The notes: generated from the letters alone by a model not told the origin. A stretch of DNA of 64,000 bases from Verrucomicrobia bacterium SCGC AAA164-M04 (GCA_000383735.1 KB912124.1:40686-104685), one strand, 5' to 3'. Positions 1 through 8,975 are shown, numbered from the stretch's first letter. Numbers and translations: made by a program.

Positions 1-624
1 GTAAAGACTGCGGCAGACCGGGAAGGCAGGCTTTTCGCTAGGGAGAACTGTGAACCGGAGATTTCTGGTGATTTGCCACGGGGCTGGACCGAGATGAGAG
101 ATCGTTGCTTTGGAAAGGACGAAGTGGGACGCGGAATGAGAATTAATGCAAATCAGTTGAGCCAAGTGCATATGGCTCATCGTCGGACACGCCTACTCGT
201 TGAATGGTTACCCGAGGACGATTTAAGTGGTATTTTGGGTGTACTTTGGCCGCTCAGTGTTGGGGCAACGGTTTCTCTTGCTGATGGTTTGAGCGATGCC
301 GCAATTTTGGCGAAAGTGTCACGGGAGAGAATTGATTCTGTGGCGCTTCGCGGAGTGGTGGGGCGGGATGACTTGGTGAGGCATTTGCGGAGAAAAAAAG
401 TGATTGTATGGAGCTTTGACGAGCTGGGTTTGAGCGACGGAAATTACTACGGCTGTTTGGTTGAAAATGGTCGGGTTGCAAGCTTTGCGAGGCCTAATCC
501 GGATTATGAAACGACGACGATGCTCTCTCAGAGTGGCTGGCGCGAGGGGACGCGCGGAAAGTTGCTGCCAGGTTGGGAGGCAGGGGAATTTGGTCCGTTA
601 GACGAGGAGGGTTTCATTTTGTAG
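1..624 (+). CDS. Partial protein resembling an acyl-activating (AMP-binding) enzyme, 5' end outside window
   Basis: The frame is open from base 1 to the TAG at 622-624, and no convincing start lies inside it, so the gene enters from the left edge. The visible part is about 207 residues. A stretch around LLVEWLPEDDLSGILGVLWP followed by an ILAKVSRERIDSVAL-like helix resembles the middle of long-chain acyl-CoA or acyl-ACP synthetases. The tail (GKLLPGWEAG, then LDEEGFIL) resembles the region just before their C-terminal domain. The classic AMP-binding signature is not in the visible part, and the protein stops right after the DEEGF-like segment. It may therefore be a degenerate or truncated member. 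It ends 47 bases before grpE. Function is uncertain. Confidence 0.5.
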   Translation, partial: VKTAADREGRLFARENCEPEISGDLPRGWTEMRDRCFGKDEVGRGMRINANQLSQVHMAHRRTRLLVEWLPEDDLSGILGVLWPLSVGATVSLADGLSDAAILAKVSRERIDSVALRGVVGRDDLVRHLRRKKVIVWSFDELGLSDGNYYGCLVENGRVASFARPNPDYETTTMLSQSGWREGTRGKLLPGWEAGEFGPLDEEGFIL

Positions 625-671
625 TAAAGCGACGGGTTGACATTGGGAGGGGGACGGTATTGGTTCCCGCC

Positions 672-1271
672 ATGCAAGATCACGATCAGGAAACTGAAGT
701 CGTTGAGGAAGACGTCGCAGCGACCGAAGAAATTGTTGAAGAGAATGAAAATGAGGAGGTTCCTGAACAGGAGGTTCCTGAGGTTCCCTTGACTCCAGAA
801 GCTGAGGCGATGAAGTGGAAGGAAGCGGCGATTCGTTCGGCAGCCGATCTGGATAATTATCGTAAGCGGATGGCCCGCGAGCGTTCCGAGGATTTGCGAT
901 TTGCACGATCCGGTTTAATCGAGGAGCTGCTTCCGATTTTTGATAATTTTTCAATGGGTCTGCAGATGGCGGAGCAGGAACAAGATTCAATGATCTACAA
1001 AGGGATGGCCATGGTGAAAGGGCAGCTTGATGATTTTCTTTCTGCGCAAGGTGTCAAAGAGGTTGCTGCTGAGGGGGTTTTTGATCCCAATTATCATGAA
1101 GCGGTAGCCGAAGAGAAAAAGGAGGGTGCCGAGGCGGGAGAGATTCTTTTTGTAAAGCGTAAGGGCTATATACTGCATGATCGCTTGTTACGGGCAGCAG
1201 CGGTTATTGTGGCAAAGGGTGGGGAGCAATCTGCCGAGGAGGGTGCTGAAAACGAGGGGGGAGCTGAGTAA
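672..1271 (+). CDS. grpE: Nucleotide exchange factor GrpE
   Basis: GrpE releases ADP from DnaK and works with DnaJ in the cytoplasmic Hsp70 cycle. From the ATG at 672 the protein is 199 residues, the usual GrpE length. Residues 1-45 are strongly acidic and probably disordered. A long helix follows (about 45-90, containing [12 protein letters not shown]), and then the C-terminal beta domain with FDPNYHEAV and [18 protein letters not shown] chose this ATG because the upstream frame is non-homologous and a purine-rich GGGAGGGGG lies about 20 bases before it. The stop overlaps the dnaJ ATG by one base (TAATG), so the two genes are translationally coupled. No CIRCE operator is visible upstream. 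Confidence 0.95.
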   Translation: MQDHDQETEVVEEDVAATEEIVEENENEEVPEQEVPEVPLTPEAEAMKWKEAAIRSAADLDNYRKRMARERSEDLRFARSGLIEELLPIFDNFSMGLQMAEQEQDSMIYKGMAMVKGQLDDFLSAQGVKEVAAEGVFDPNYHEAVAEEKKEGAEAGEILFVKRKGYILHDRLLRAAAVIVAKGGEQSAEEGAENEGGAE

Positions 1272-2423
1272 TGGCTGAGCGGGATTATTACGAGGTGCTG
1301 GGGGTTTCTCGAGATGCCTCCCAAGGCGATATCAAAAAGTCTTATCGCAAGTTGGCGATGAAACATCATCCGGATCAGAATCCGGATGATCCGAAGGCTG
1401 AAGAAAAATTTAAAGAGATTGGCGAGGCCTACGAGGTGATCAGTGATGAGGAAAAACGGTCTGCCTATGATCGCTATGGTCACGCTGCTTTCAAGAGTGG
1501 TGGCGGAGGTGGCGGCGGACGTGGAGGGTTCCACGACCCGATGGATATTTTCAGTCAAGTCTTCGGTGGAGGAGGTGGTGGAAGTATGTTCGATGATCTC
1601 TTTGGCGGTGGGGGAGGTCGTCGCCGAGATCGATCAGGGAAGAAACGTGGAAGTGATTTGAGATATGATCTTGAAATCACACTGGAGGAGGCAGCCGAAG
1701 GTGTGGAGAAGGAGCTTGAGATCGAAAAGTATGCGAGTTGCGTAAAGTGTTCTGGTTCAGGATCCAAATCGGGCAGTGCTGGTACGAATACCTGTAGCAC
1801 ATGTGGCGGACGTGGTGTAGTAGGCCAACAACGTGGAATTTTCATTCAGCAGGCGACTTGCCCTGATTGTCGGGGTGCTGGCCAGAATATTGCTGATCCT
1901 TGCGGGGATTGTGGTGGTGATGGTCGCAAGCAAGCGCCCGAGCGGGTGATCATTCGAATTCCGGCTGGAGTTGATGATGGGACTCGACTTCGTTCAACCG
2001 GTAAAGGTGATGCGGGGATGCGGGGGGGGGGCGGCAGGAGATCTGTACGTGTTTCTGCATTTGCGTGATCATGATGTCTTTCAGCGCGACGGTGATGATC
2101 TTTATTGTGAGGTGCCCTTACCATTTTCAACAGCGGCTCTGGGAGGCGAATTGGAAGTGCCAACTTTGACGGGGAGTGCAACCATGAAGGTGCCTGCCGG
2201 CACGCAAGGTGGAACGACCTTCCGTCTTCGTGATCGAGGAATGCCTGCTTTAAATGGACGAGGGAAAGGTGATCTTCATGTCGAGGTTCAGGTAGAAGTT
2301 CCCACTAGACTCAACTCCGATCAGCGTGAGAGGTTGGTGGCTTTTACTGAGTCGATCGGCGAGAAGAATTCACCGGTTCAAGAGTCGTTTTTTGAAAAGG
2401 CAAAACGCTTCTTCGATAGCTAG
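1271..2423 (+). CDS. dnaJ: Chaperone DnaJ, reading frame broken by a 1-base shift in a G run
   Basis: DnaJ is the Hsp40 co-chaperone that delivers substrates to DnaK and stimulates its ATPase. The J domain covers residues 1-70 with HPD at 33-35. A Gly-rich linker follows at 75-118, then four zinc-binding CxxCxGxG-type repeats between residues 157 and 218 ([32 protein letters not shown]), then the C-terminal substrate-binding domain. The frame breaks at a run of ten G at 2022-2031. As written, the first frame ends at 2068, while the C-terminal domain ([15 protein letters not shown] onwards) is read one base over, to 2423. Nine G would restore a normal 383-residue DnaJ. The product is probably intact in the organism; see findings. 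Confidence 0.93.
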
Positions 2424-2431
2424 CCAGCAAG

Positions 2432-3160
2432 ATGGATCGCTTTTTTCTATCGCCTGACCAGTGGGATGAGAATCCCACCTTAAGGGGTGACGAGGCGCAT
2501 CATTGTCTCAAGGTAATGCGAAAGCAGGTCGGGGATGAAATTGCTATTTTTGATGGGAATGGGAGGGAAGCTAGCGCTAGAGTTTGTGGGGTTTCCAAAA
2601 ATGAATCCCGCCTAGAATTAATTGATACAAGAAATACTTCAACGGTGTTACCGCAGCTTGAGGTAGCGGTAGGGGTTCCCAAGGGAAAAAGTTTTGACCT
2701 TATTCTGCAGAAAGCGGTTGAGATGGGAGTGAATCGGATTCAACCACTGGTGAGTGATCAAGGGAATGTTCGATTTAAGACTGGCGAGGCTTTGGCGAAG
2801 CGGGATAAGTGGCAGAGGATATTGCTAGAGGCTTCTAAGCAGTGCGGGCAGAATCATCTGCCTGAGGTGATGGTGCCCGCATTACTTGATAATTACTTAA
2901 GGAATATTGAACCGGGCGGCACTAGGATTGTTGGTGCCCTCACTTCAGAAACTAAAACACTGAAGGAAGTACTCGATGGACTTGAGGTTCCCGAACGTGT
3001 GGTTTTGATGGTTGGGCCAGAGGGCGATTTCTCGGCAGGAGAATATGAAAGAATTTTTGAATCGGGATTTGTCCCGGTTGGTTTGGGTGAACTTGTTTTG
3101 CGGACTGAGACTGCTGTGGTTTGGATGGCTGCGGCAGTGCGCTTCCAATTCCAATCTTGA
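2432..3160 (+). CDS. rsmE: 16S rRNA (uracil(1498)-N3)-methyltransferase RsmE
   Basis: RsmE uses SAM to methylate N3 of U1498 in the decoding region of 16S rRNA. The protein has 242 residues, normal for the family. The N-terminal part is PUA-like (RFFLSPDQW, EAHHCLKVMRKQVGDEI). The C-terminal SPOUT knot carries the typical KAVEMGV, EASKQCGQNHLPEV, MVGPEGDFSAGEYE and LGELVLRTETAVV motifs. It starts 8 bases after the dnaJ stop, so it is part of the grpE-dnaJ operon; dnaJ followed by rsmE is a common bacterial arrangement. Apart from the neighbouring dnaJ shift nothing is odd. Confidence 0.95.
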   Translation: MDRFFLSPDQWDENPTLRGDEAHHCLKVMRKQVGDEIAIFDGNGREASARVCGVSKNESRLELIDTRNTSTVLPQLEVAVGVPKGKSFDLILQKAVEMGVNRIQPLVSDQGNVRFKTGEALAKRDKWQRILLEASKQCGQNHLPEVMVPALLDNYLRNIEPGGTRIVGALTSETKTLKEVLDGLEVPERVVLMVGPEGDFSAGEYERIFESGFVPVGLGELVLRTETAVVWMAAAVRFQFQS

Positions 3161-3312
3161 ACTTTTTACTTCGTTCTATTTTTTGTTTTTTAGCTGCTTT
3201 GTCGCAATTCTCACTGTTCGTTTGGCTGGTTACCACCGGGTTACTCTGAGACATTCAAGATGTCCTGCTGAGAGTTTGGAGAGGCGGGAACCCTAGGTCG
3301 GGTTTGCTTGGG

Positions 3313-4338
3313 TTAGCGCTCAAGCTCTGAAGCTTTCGCGCTGAGGATCTTTCGGATGGGGGTGGCGATGGGGAGGTCTGAAAGTTCTGAAATGAAATGA
3401 TATTCCTCATCTTCGAGGAGTTGGGGCGGTTTGGCGTGGTAAAGATATAATGTGACTTTGTAGTGGGTAATAGTGTAGCGGTGTTGACTGAGGAAATCTA
3501 AATGGGCGCACTCCTCTGGTGAGCGAAGAGGAAGCTTCCAAAATCCTTTGCGACGAGAATCATGGCCTTTTGACAGGAGAATTCGGTTGTTCTCAGTCCA
3601 GAAAAAAGCGTGTTCATTAATTTGGACAAATTTCTTACGGGGCTTTTTGAGCGGAAGGGGACTAGGGTCATTTGTCTGGCAAAAGCTTTGGACCGGACAG
3701 ATAAGACAGGTCGGAGATTTGGAAGAACAAATGGTTTGGCCGAGTTCCATGAGGGCCGAATTGAATAGTCTAGCCTTTGATGGGGCTAGGAGTTCGCCAG
3801 CGGTCTTCCACATTACTTTTTGTCCTTCAGTAGAATCAACTTCTTTGTGGTAATCCAAGAGTCGTGAAAGGACCCGAGCGATATTGCCATCGACGATGGG
3901 AGCAGGGTGATCAAAGGCAAAGCTACTCACAGCTCCTGCAGTGTAGCGACCAACCCCAGGGAGGGTTTCGAGGGTTTCAGCGTCGGAGGGGAATTTACCT
4001 TCATAATCCTGCAAAATGGTCTGAGCTGCTTTTTGAAGATTGCGAACGCGATTGTAATAACCGAGCCCTTCCCAAGCTCGTAAAAGTTTTTCCTCTGAGG
4101 AAACAGAAATCGCCTCGATATTAGGAAACTTTTGTAAGAAGTTTTCGAAGCGGTGGTTGGCGATAACCGAGGCGACGGTGGTCTGCTGAAGCATGATTTC
4201 TGATACGAGGATCGGCCATGGATCAGTTGTTTCTCTCCATGGATAGGATTTAGCGTTTTCCTGAAACCATTCGAGGATAGCATTCCGGAATTGGCGCTTA
4301 TCTTTGAGCGGATGATATTGTGCGCTGGGTTTGTCCAT
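3313..4338 (-). CDS. mutY: A/G-specific adenine DNA glycosylase MutY
   Basis: MutY removes adenine mispaired with 8-oxoguanine and so prevents G:C to T:A changes. The protein has 341 residues. It has the EndoIII-like fold with catalytic Glu in SEIMLQQTTV (Glu47), the helix-hairpin-helix LPGVGRYTAGAV, and catalytic Asp in IVDGNIARV. The 4Fe-4S ligand pattern C-X6-C-X2-C-X5-C follows (CSSKSPTCLICPVQSFC). The C-terminal 100 residues are Nudix-like and would recognise 8-oxoG. The gene stands alone on the minus strand, convergent with rsmE (152-base gap) and divergent from rnhC. Confidence 0.95.
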   Translation of the reverse strand: MDKPSAQYHPLKDKRQFRNAILEWFQENAKSYPWRETTDPWPILVSEIMLQQTTVASVIANHRFENFLQKFPNIEAISVSSEEKLLRAWEGLGYYNRVRNLQKAAQTILQDYEGKFPSDAETLETLPGVGRYTAGAVSSFAFDHPAPIVDGNIARVLSRLLDYHKEVDSTEGQKVMWKTAGELLAPSKARLFNSALMELGQTICSSKSPTCLICPVQSFCQTNDPSPLPLKKPRKKFVQINEHAFFWTENNRILLSKGHDSRRKGFWKLPLRSPEECAHLDFLSQHRYTITHYKVTLYLYHAKPPQLLEDEEYHFISELSDLPIATPIRKILSAKASELER

Positions 4339-4430
4339 GCTTCGTAAGAAGGTTAAGGATGAAGCTTATCTGAGCCAACGAAAATCCGGTATTGGGAATT
4401 TGGGGGAAGAGCGTTAGAGTCCCCTAGCGA

Positions 4431-5336
4431 ATGGGGAAAGTCACTTATACCTTGGCTCTGTCAGTTGAGCAGGTTGCGATCTTGAAGGACTGCTTGTCGA
4501 TGGGCGGGTTTGACTTTCAGGAGAAGGAACACGCTATTTATTCGGCTAAAAGAGGGAAGCTTAATGTCACGGTTTACCGGAAAGGGCCCAAAGTTTTGGT
4601 TCAAGGAAAAGAGACGGAGGAATTTGTGAAATTTGTTCTTGAGCCTGAAGTGGTCGGCGAGGCGCGTTTGGGCTATGAGGAGCATTGGCAGGCAGAGATG
4701 TTTGAACCTCACTTCGGAATCGACGAAAGCGGTAAGGGGGATTACTTTGGACCGCTTGTGGCAGCCGGGGTTTATACGAATTCCGAGATTACGCGCGCTC
4801 TCCTGAATGCTGGTATTATGGACAGTAAGAGAATCGGCTCGGGTAAGAGGATTCGGGAGCTGGCTAATATAATTCGGGCTGAAGTTGGAAGTGGATACAA
4901 AGTGATTAGATGGGCTCCCGCGCGGTATAACTTGCTCTATGAAGAATATAATAACGTGAATCGTATGCTAGCAAGAGGGCACGCAACGGTAATTAAGGAT
5001 TTATCAGTTAGGGTTCCATCCTGCGGTAGGGCTTTATCGGATCAATTCAGCAAAGCGCCATTAATCGCAAGAGAGCTAAAAAACCGGAGGGTAAGGCTAA
5101 TCTTAGAAGAACGGACCAAAGCGGAAAATGATATCGCGGTAGCGGCCGGGTCGATTTTAGCTCGAGAAAGTTTTTTGGATTGGATGGATCGTGTTTCCGA
5201 AAAAGTAGGCTTGGAACTTCCGTTAGGGGCTAGTCCTGCCGTCAAAGAAGTTGCGCGTAAATTTATACGGAAATTCGGTAAAGAAAAGTTGGCGGAAGTT
5301 GTAAAGCTACATTTCAGAACGACTGAGAGTGTATGA
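4431..5336 (+). CDS. rnhC: Ribonuclease HIII
   Basis: RNase HIII cleaves the RNA strand of RNA/DNA hybrids. The protein has 301 residues. An N-terminal substrate-binding (TBP-like) domain of about 85 residues distinguishes HIII from HII. The catalytic domain starts with FGIDESGKGDYFGPLV (Asp98, Glu99) and continues with the acidic residues in MDSKRI and ALSDQF and the conserved ERTKAENDIAVAAGSILARE. The DESGKG signature is specific to the HIII type. ATG at 4431 is the first start in frame, 92 bases from the divergent mutY start. Confidence 0.94.
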   Translation: MGKVTYTLALSVEQVAILKDCLSMGGFDFQEKEHAIYSAKRGKLNVTVYRKGPKVLVQGKETEEFVKFVLEPEVVGEARLGYEEHWQAEMFEPHFGIDESGKGDYFGPLVAAGVYTNSEITRALLNAGIMDSKRIGSGKRIRELANIIRAEVGSGYKVIRWAPARYNLLYEEYNNVNRMLARGHATVIKDLSVRVPSCGRALSDQFSKAPLIARELKNRRVRLILEERTKAENDIAVAAGSILARESFLDWMDRVSEKVGLELPLGASPAVKEVARKFIRKFGKEKLAEVVKLHFRTTESV

Positions 5337-5379
5337 TCAGTGTAATCACCAAAAAATATATTAGTTTTCCAAAATTTTT

Positions 5380-5412
5380 TTGACAGATCATCTTAGGTTA
5401 GGGTCGTAAGAT
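5380..5412 (+). promoter_or_regulatory. Possible promoter for the HU gene
   Basis: A perfect TTGACA (5380-5385) follows an A/T-rich tract with T and A runs that could act as an UP element, about 50 bases before the HU start. No good -10 box lies at 16-18 bases; the nearest T/A-rich hexamer, TAAGAT at 5407-5412, is 21 bases away. The assignment is therefore weak. Confidence 0.3.
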
Positions 5413-5432
5413 GGCGGTATTCTCCCCAGATT

Positions 5433-5753
5433 ATGGCAAACTTTACCAAAAAAGAAATTATTCAAGAAGTAAGCGACGAGTTAGGAGTCACTCAGGCTCT
5501 CTCTTCAAAAATGCTGCACCTCGTCGTTGATATTGTTTCGCGCGAGTTGGCCGCAGCAAATAGCGTCGTGATCCGCGATTTTGGAACCTTTGAAACTAGG
5601 ATCGCCAAGGGAAGGCCCGGGCGAAATCCTAAAGATCCTTCTAAAACGATCAAAATTCCCGACCGCGCCGTGGTTAAGTTTCAGGTTGGAAAGGCTCTTA
5701 AAGAAAAAGTCGCTCGGACGTTGCCGGAGATCAAGGCCAGGGATGTGGATTAG
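5433..5753 (+). CDS. HU/IHF-family DNA-binding protein
   Basis: This is a small nucleoid protein that bends and wraps DNA. Its 106 residues match the HU/IHF fold: helical dimerisation region (KKEIIQEVSDELGVTQALSSKML), then VVIRDFGTFETRIAKGRPGRNP. The latter is the family signature, with the proline-tipped DNA-binding arm. The C terminus is KFQVGKALKEKV. The tail is slightly longer than the classic 90 residues. The stop (5751-5753) lies one base before the rlpA ATG at 5755, so the two genes are probably cotranscribed. HU versus IHF subunit cannot be decided from sequence alone. Confidence 0.93.
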   Translation: MANFTKKEIIQEVSDELGVTQALSSKMLHLVVDIVSRELAAANSVVIRDFGTFETRIAKGRPGRNPKDPSKTIKIPDRAVVKFQVGKALKEKVARTLPEIKARDVD

Positions 5754-5754
5754 G

Positions 5755-6270
5755 ATGAGGTTGCCTTTAGGATTGGCTTTCGTTGCTTTGCCTACGGCCT
5801 TGCTTCTCGTTTCATGTGGGACTCCTAATTACAAAGGTTATCAAACTCGGGGTTACAGTATCCGGGGGCAGCATTATCAACCATTGAGTGTTGAGAGTGC
5901 TCTCCACTACTCCGAGGAGGGAATTGCCTCGTGGTATGATGAGAGTAGCTTTTTTGGCTTCAAACGTGGGAACACCTCTCTCGGAGAGCGGGTGGGGCGT
6001 TTGGATATATCAGGCGCTCACAAAACACTTCCGATTCCTTGCCGTGTGAAAGTGACTAATCTTTCGAATGGGAAAGTTCTGAATATACGCCTCAACGACC
6101 GGGGGCCTTTCATTGTGGGCCGAATTATCGACGTGACACCCAGGGCAGCCTCTAAACTTGGTTTTAAGGAAGATGGGCTGACCCAAGTAAGGGTAGAGGT
6201 CTTGAGTGTTGGCGATGGACAGTATCAGCGAAAGGCGCCTGGCCGAAAATTCTGGTTCTGGCCATTTTAG
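5755..6270 (+). CDS. rlpA: RlpA-like septal ring lipoprotein (lytic transglycosylase family)
   Basis: RlpA proteins are outer-membrane lipoproteins with a double-psi beta-barrel; some cleave denuded peptidoglycan at the septum. The start at 5755 gives 171 residues with a lipoprotein signal whose lipobox is LLVSC, then the barrel: GIASWYDES, AHKTLP, VTNLSNGKVLNIRLNDRGPF and RIIDVTPRAASKLGF. The Asp of NDRGPF is the catalytic position in active members. No SPOR domain follows the barrel, so septal targeting through SPOR is not supported here. It starts one base after the HU stop and is followed by murJ, which fits a cell-envelope role. Confidence 0.9.
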   Translation: MRLPLGLAFVALPTALLLVSCGTPNYKGYQTRGYSIRGQHYQPLSVESALHYSEEGIASWYDESSFFGFKRGNTSLGERVGRLDISGAHKTLPIPCRVKVTNLSNGKVLNIRLNDRGPFIVGRIIDVTPRAASKLGFKEDGLTQVRVEVLSVGDGQYQRKAPGRKFWFWPF

Positions 6271-6334
6271 GCATTTCACCTTTTAGCAAAGCCTTGCTTG
6301 AGCTTGGTGCGGGTTGAATCCATTCTTCCCCCGC

Positions 6335-8299
6335 ATGCTTCGCTCTTTGATGACGATCTCCGGGTTCACCCTGATGAGCCGGATCTTGGGCGTGATGCGT
6401 GACATCCTGATTGCGCGATTTTTGGGGACTGGAATGGTGGCGGATGCCTTTTTTGCAGCCTTTCGTTTTCCAAACATGTTTCGCCGGATTTTCGGCGAAG
6501 GCGCCTTCAATGCGGCTTTCATCCCTTTGTTCGGGAAAAGGGTTACGAGGGACGGGTGTAATTCAGCAATGCAGTTTGCCAATAATGCTTTCACGATTTT
6601 GTTCGGGAGCCTTGGGTTGCTAACTCTTTTGGCGATTCCCCTGATGGCCGCGATTATGCTTGTGGTAGTGCCTGGTTTTTTGCCTAAGACTGAAGAAAAC
6701 CTTGGCAGTGAGGCGATAGAGTTTCGAATTCCTTTGCGGGGTGCCAAAGCGGTTTATTTACAGACGAAAGAGGGTGAAGCCAGTTTTGAAAACCTAAGTG
6801 TAGTTAAACGTGGTAATCCTGCTTTCATTAACGTTTTCGGTGAGGTTTTCGGTGGAGAGGTCAAGGCAGAAGGCGAAGAGGTTGAGCTGGCGTCGGTTAT
6901 TTTAGAGAGCTTCAAAAGGGACGGAGAGGTCGAGTTTAAGAATACTGATACCGAGGAAGATAAAAAAATAAAAATAGAGGCAGCTCGAGATCAGATATTT
7001 AAAGATGGAGACTGGCTTGTGAATGATGGTGGGCTTCTGCGGATCCCTCTTCCTCCGGATCACGATTATGCGGTGTTTAAGGGGATGGCCTCGGGAGGCG
7101 GAGAGCTTGCGATCTACAATAATGATCCAGGTGCTTATGATCTAACGGTCAAACTATCACAAATCACTTTTGTTTATCTGCTTTGTATGGCGCTGGTGGC
7201 GCATCTTAGCGGAGTGTTGACGACCTTGAAAAAGTTTGCGGCCCCCGCTTTTTCTCCCGTTATCTTGAACTTGGTTTTTCTTTGTGGATTGCTGGGGCTA
7301 GTGCAATTTGTGGAGTGGCGAGGAGTCGCCTTGGCAGGCTGTGTAGCTCTCGCAGGTTTTTTGCAGTTGGGTGTGCTTTGGTGGGTCTGTTTTCGAGCGG
7401 GTTTGCCTGTGGTTTTTAAAAAACCAGTTTTTGATTCTAGCTTTAAGAGGCTTTTGGTCCTGATGGGACCCGGCGTGATAGCAGCTGGAATCCAGCAGAT
7501 CAATTTATTGGTCGGAGGGATTGTGGCTTCGTTCCAACAGGGGGCGATTTCTTACATCTACTATGCGGACCGAATCTATCAACTGCCGCTTGGGATGATC
7601 GGAATTGCATTCGGGATGGTGTTGTTACCAGAAATCACAAGATTGCTTCATAGTGGTAAGGAAGGTGAAGCGCGCGCGACTATGGTGAGTGGGCTAGAGT
7701 TGGCTATGATTGTGACCGTGCCAGCGGCGATTGCTTTGATGGTGATTCCGCAAGAAATCATCTCGGTCATTTTTGAGAGGGGAACATTTACCTCTTCGGA
7801 TTCCTTTCAAACCGGTCGGGCGCTAGGAGCTTTCGCGATAGGATTACCGGGGTATGTCTTGATCAAAGTACTGCAGCCGGGATACTTCGCGCGGGAGAAT
7901 ACTAAGTCTCCGATGTGGATGGCTGGGATTACGGTAATTGTGAATATTGTATTCAGCTTGGTTCTTTTCCCCTTCTTTGGGCATGTTGGGATCGCGATTG
8001 CGACCTCGATCGCGGCTTGGGTAAATGTAGTTTTACTTTGGATTGGTTTGCGGGAATTTGTGACCTTAAGTGTAGAGAATTGGCGTCGGCTTCGGGGGAT
8101 GGTGATTGCTAGTCTGGTGATGGCTGTCGGATTGTTGGGGGCGAAGGCGCTGATGGCTGGCTGGATTGATGCAGGTCCATGGGCGAAAGCGATTTCGACG
8201 GCAATCTTAGTGGGCTTTGGAGCAACTATTTACGGGGTCGGGGTGCTCTGGTTAAGAGTGACTAGCTTCTCGGAGCTCAGGTCCGCTTTTCGGAAATAA
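6335..8299 (+). CDS. murJ: Lipid II flippase MurJ with a large loop insert
   Basis: MurJ moves lipid-linked peptidoglycan precursors across the inner membrane. The N terminus is classic for the family (ILGVMRDILIARFLGTG, ADAFFAAFRFPNMFRRIFGE, GAFNAAFIPLF). The C-terminal two thirds carry the expected helices with FAAPAFSPVILN, QGAISYIYYADRIYQLPLGM and VIFERGTF. From ATG 6335 the protein has 654 residues, against roughly 510-550 usually. The excess is a hydrophilic insert encoded at about 6686-7127, after the third predicted membrane helix, where E. coli MurJ has only a short loop. By MurJ topology that loop is periplasmic. A TTG start at 6314 is possible but adds no conserved residues. Confidence 0.93.
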   Translation: MLRSLMTISGFTLMSRILGVMRDILIARFLGTGMVADAFFAAFRFPNMFRRIFGEGAFNAAFIPLFGKRVTRDGCNSAMQFANNAFTILFGSLGLLTLLAIPLMAAIMLVVVPGFLPKTEENLGSEAIEFRIPLRGAKAVYLQTKEGEASFENLSVVKRGNPAFINVFGEVFGGEVKAEGEEVELASVILESFKRDGEVEFKNTDTEEDKKIKIEAARDQIFKDGDWLVNDGGLLRIPLPPDHDYAVFKGMASGGGELAIYNNDPGAYDLTVKLSQITFVYLLCMALVAHLSGVLTTLKKFAAPAFSPVILNLVFLCGLLGLVQFVEWRGVALAGCVALAGFLQLGVLWWVCFRAGLPVVFKKPVFDSSFKRLLVLMGPGVIAAGIQQINLLVGGIVASFQQGAISYIYYADRIYQLPLGMIGIAFGMVLLPEITRLLHSGKEGEARATMVSGLELAMIVTVPAAIALMVIPQEIISVIFERGTFTSSDSFQTGRALGAFAIGLPGYVLIKVLQPGYFARENTKSPMWMAGITVIVNIVFSLVLFPFFGHVGIAIATSIAAWVNVVLLWIGLREFVTLSVENWRRLRGMVIASLVMAVGLLGAKALMAGWIDAGPWAKAISTAILVGFGATIYGVGVLWLRVTSFSELRSAFRK

Positions 8300-8317
8300 C
8301 GATCTCTGATGATCGTT
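8298..8317 (+). terminator. Small hairpin after murJ, weak terminator candidate
   Basis: A perfect 7-bp inverted repeat (AACGATC / GATCGTT, 6-base loop) overlaps the murJ stop. No U run follows, so it is at best a weak or rho-assisted terminator, or an mRNA 3' stabiliser. Confidence 0.3.
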
Positions 8318-8351
8318 TGCACCCATAGAGAAAGGGGTTAACATCCCATTA

Positions 8352-8975
8352 ATGAACATGGGAACACTGCTTCGAGGCGCGATCGTGTTAGGTTTAATCT
8401 GGGCTGCGGTTTGGGGGATGACGAGCTGGAGCGGTGCTAGGAAAGCGACTCCGGAAAAGGTGTCAGGTATGATCGGACAGGCCGAGTTTGAGGATTGGTC
8501 AGTTGAAGAAATGACAAGCTACTCGGAGTCTAGAAGGGAGCAGCGGATAGATAGTATCGATGAAATAGCCGAAACCCTCAACCGACTTGATTTGAGGCAG
8601 CGGAAGCAGCTCGACGAGCAGGGGAAGGTTATTGAGATGTTTTTCCGCTTTTCCAAGGAGGAGAAGCTTCACTTTGTCGATTTGATTTTTAACGAGAATA
8701 TGGAGAGGCTCATGAAATCATTCGACGAGATGCCTTCCGAAGAGCGTCAGAAAATGGTGGAGAGATCTGTTCAGGATATGACCGATGGAAAGGGTGCTGA
8801 GGCCCTTGCTCGCTTGAAGGAAGAAGATCCTGAGATTTTAAACGTGGTGATTAGCAAAGGGTTTAGTTCCTATTACCAGAGCGCTTCCGCCGATATTAAG
8901 ATGTCGCTACTCCCTTTTATGGATGCTGTTGGTGAGATTGTACAGGGCTTTGCTAAGCCAAAGGTAGGGCTATGA
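8352..8975 (+). CDS. Unknown protein with an N-terminal membrane anchor
   Basis: I do not recognise a family. The 207-residue protein begins with one hydrophobic segment (residues 5-24, GTLLRGAIVLGLIWAAVWGM). A mostly helical, charged region without cysteines follows (for example IDEIAETLNRLDLRQRKQLD and EMPSEERQKMVERSVQDM). This suggests a single-pass inner-membrane protein with a helical extracytoplasmic domain. The stop overlaps the start of the following prepilin-like gene by four bases (ATGA), so the two are coupled and may act together. ATG 8352 or 8358 could be the start; a GAAAGGGG tract lies about 12 bases upstream. Confidence 0.75.
   Translation: MNMGTLLRGAIVLGLIWAAVWGMTSWSGARKATPEKVSGMIGQAEFEDWSVEEMTSYSESRREQRIDSIDEIAETLNRLDLRQRKQLDEQGKVIEMFFRFSKEEKLHFVDLIFNENMERLMKSFDEMPSEERQKMVERSVQDMTDGKGAEALARLKEEDPEILNVVISKGFSSYYQSASADIKMSLLPFMDAVGEIVQGFAKPKVGL

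Noticed and set aside
637..665. TTGACA before grpE as a heat-shock or sigma-70 promoter
   Set aside because: No -10 box at 16-18 bases and no CIRCE repeat; it overlaps the ribosome-site-like purine tract.
1495..1620. GGT/GGC-rich repeats in dnaJ as a DNA repeat element
   Set aside because: They encode the normal Gly-rich linker of DnaJ.
8344..8363. Hairpin TCCCAT/ATGGGA around the start of the unknown membrane protein, as a translational switch
   Set aside because: A six-base stem with both candidate start codons in or near it; too small to claim regulation without conservation.
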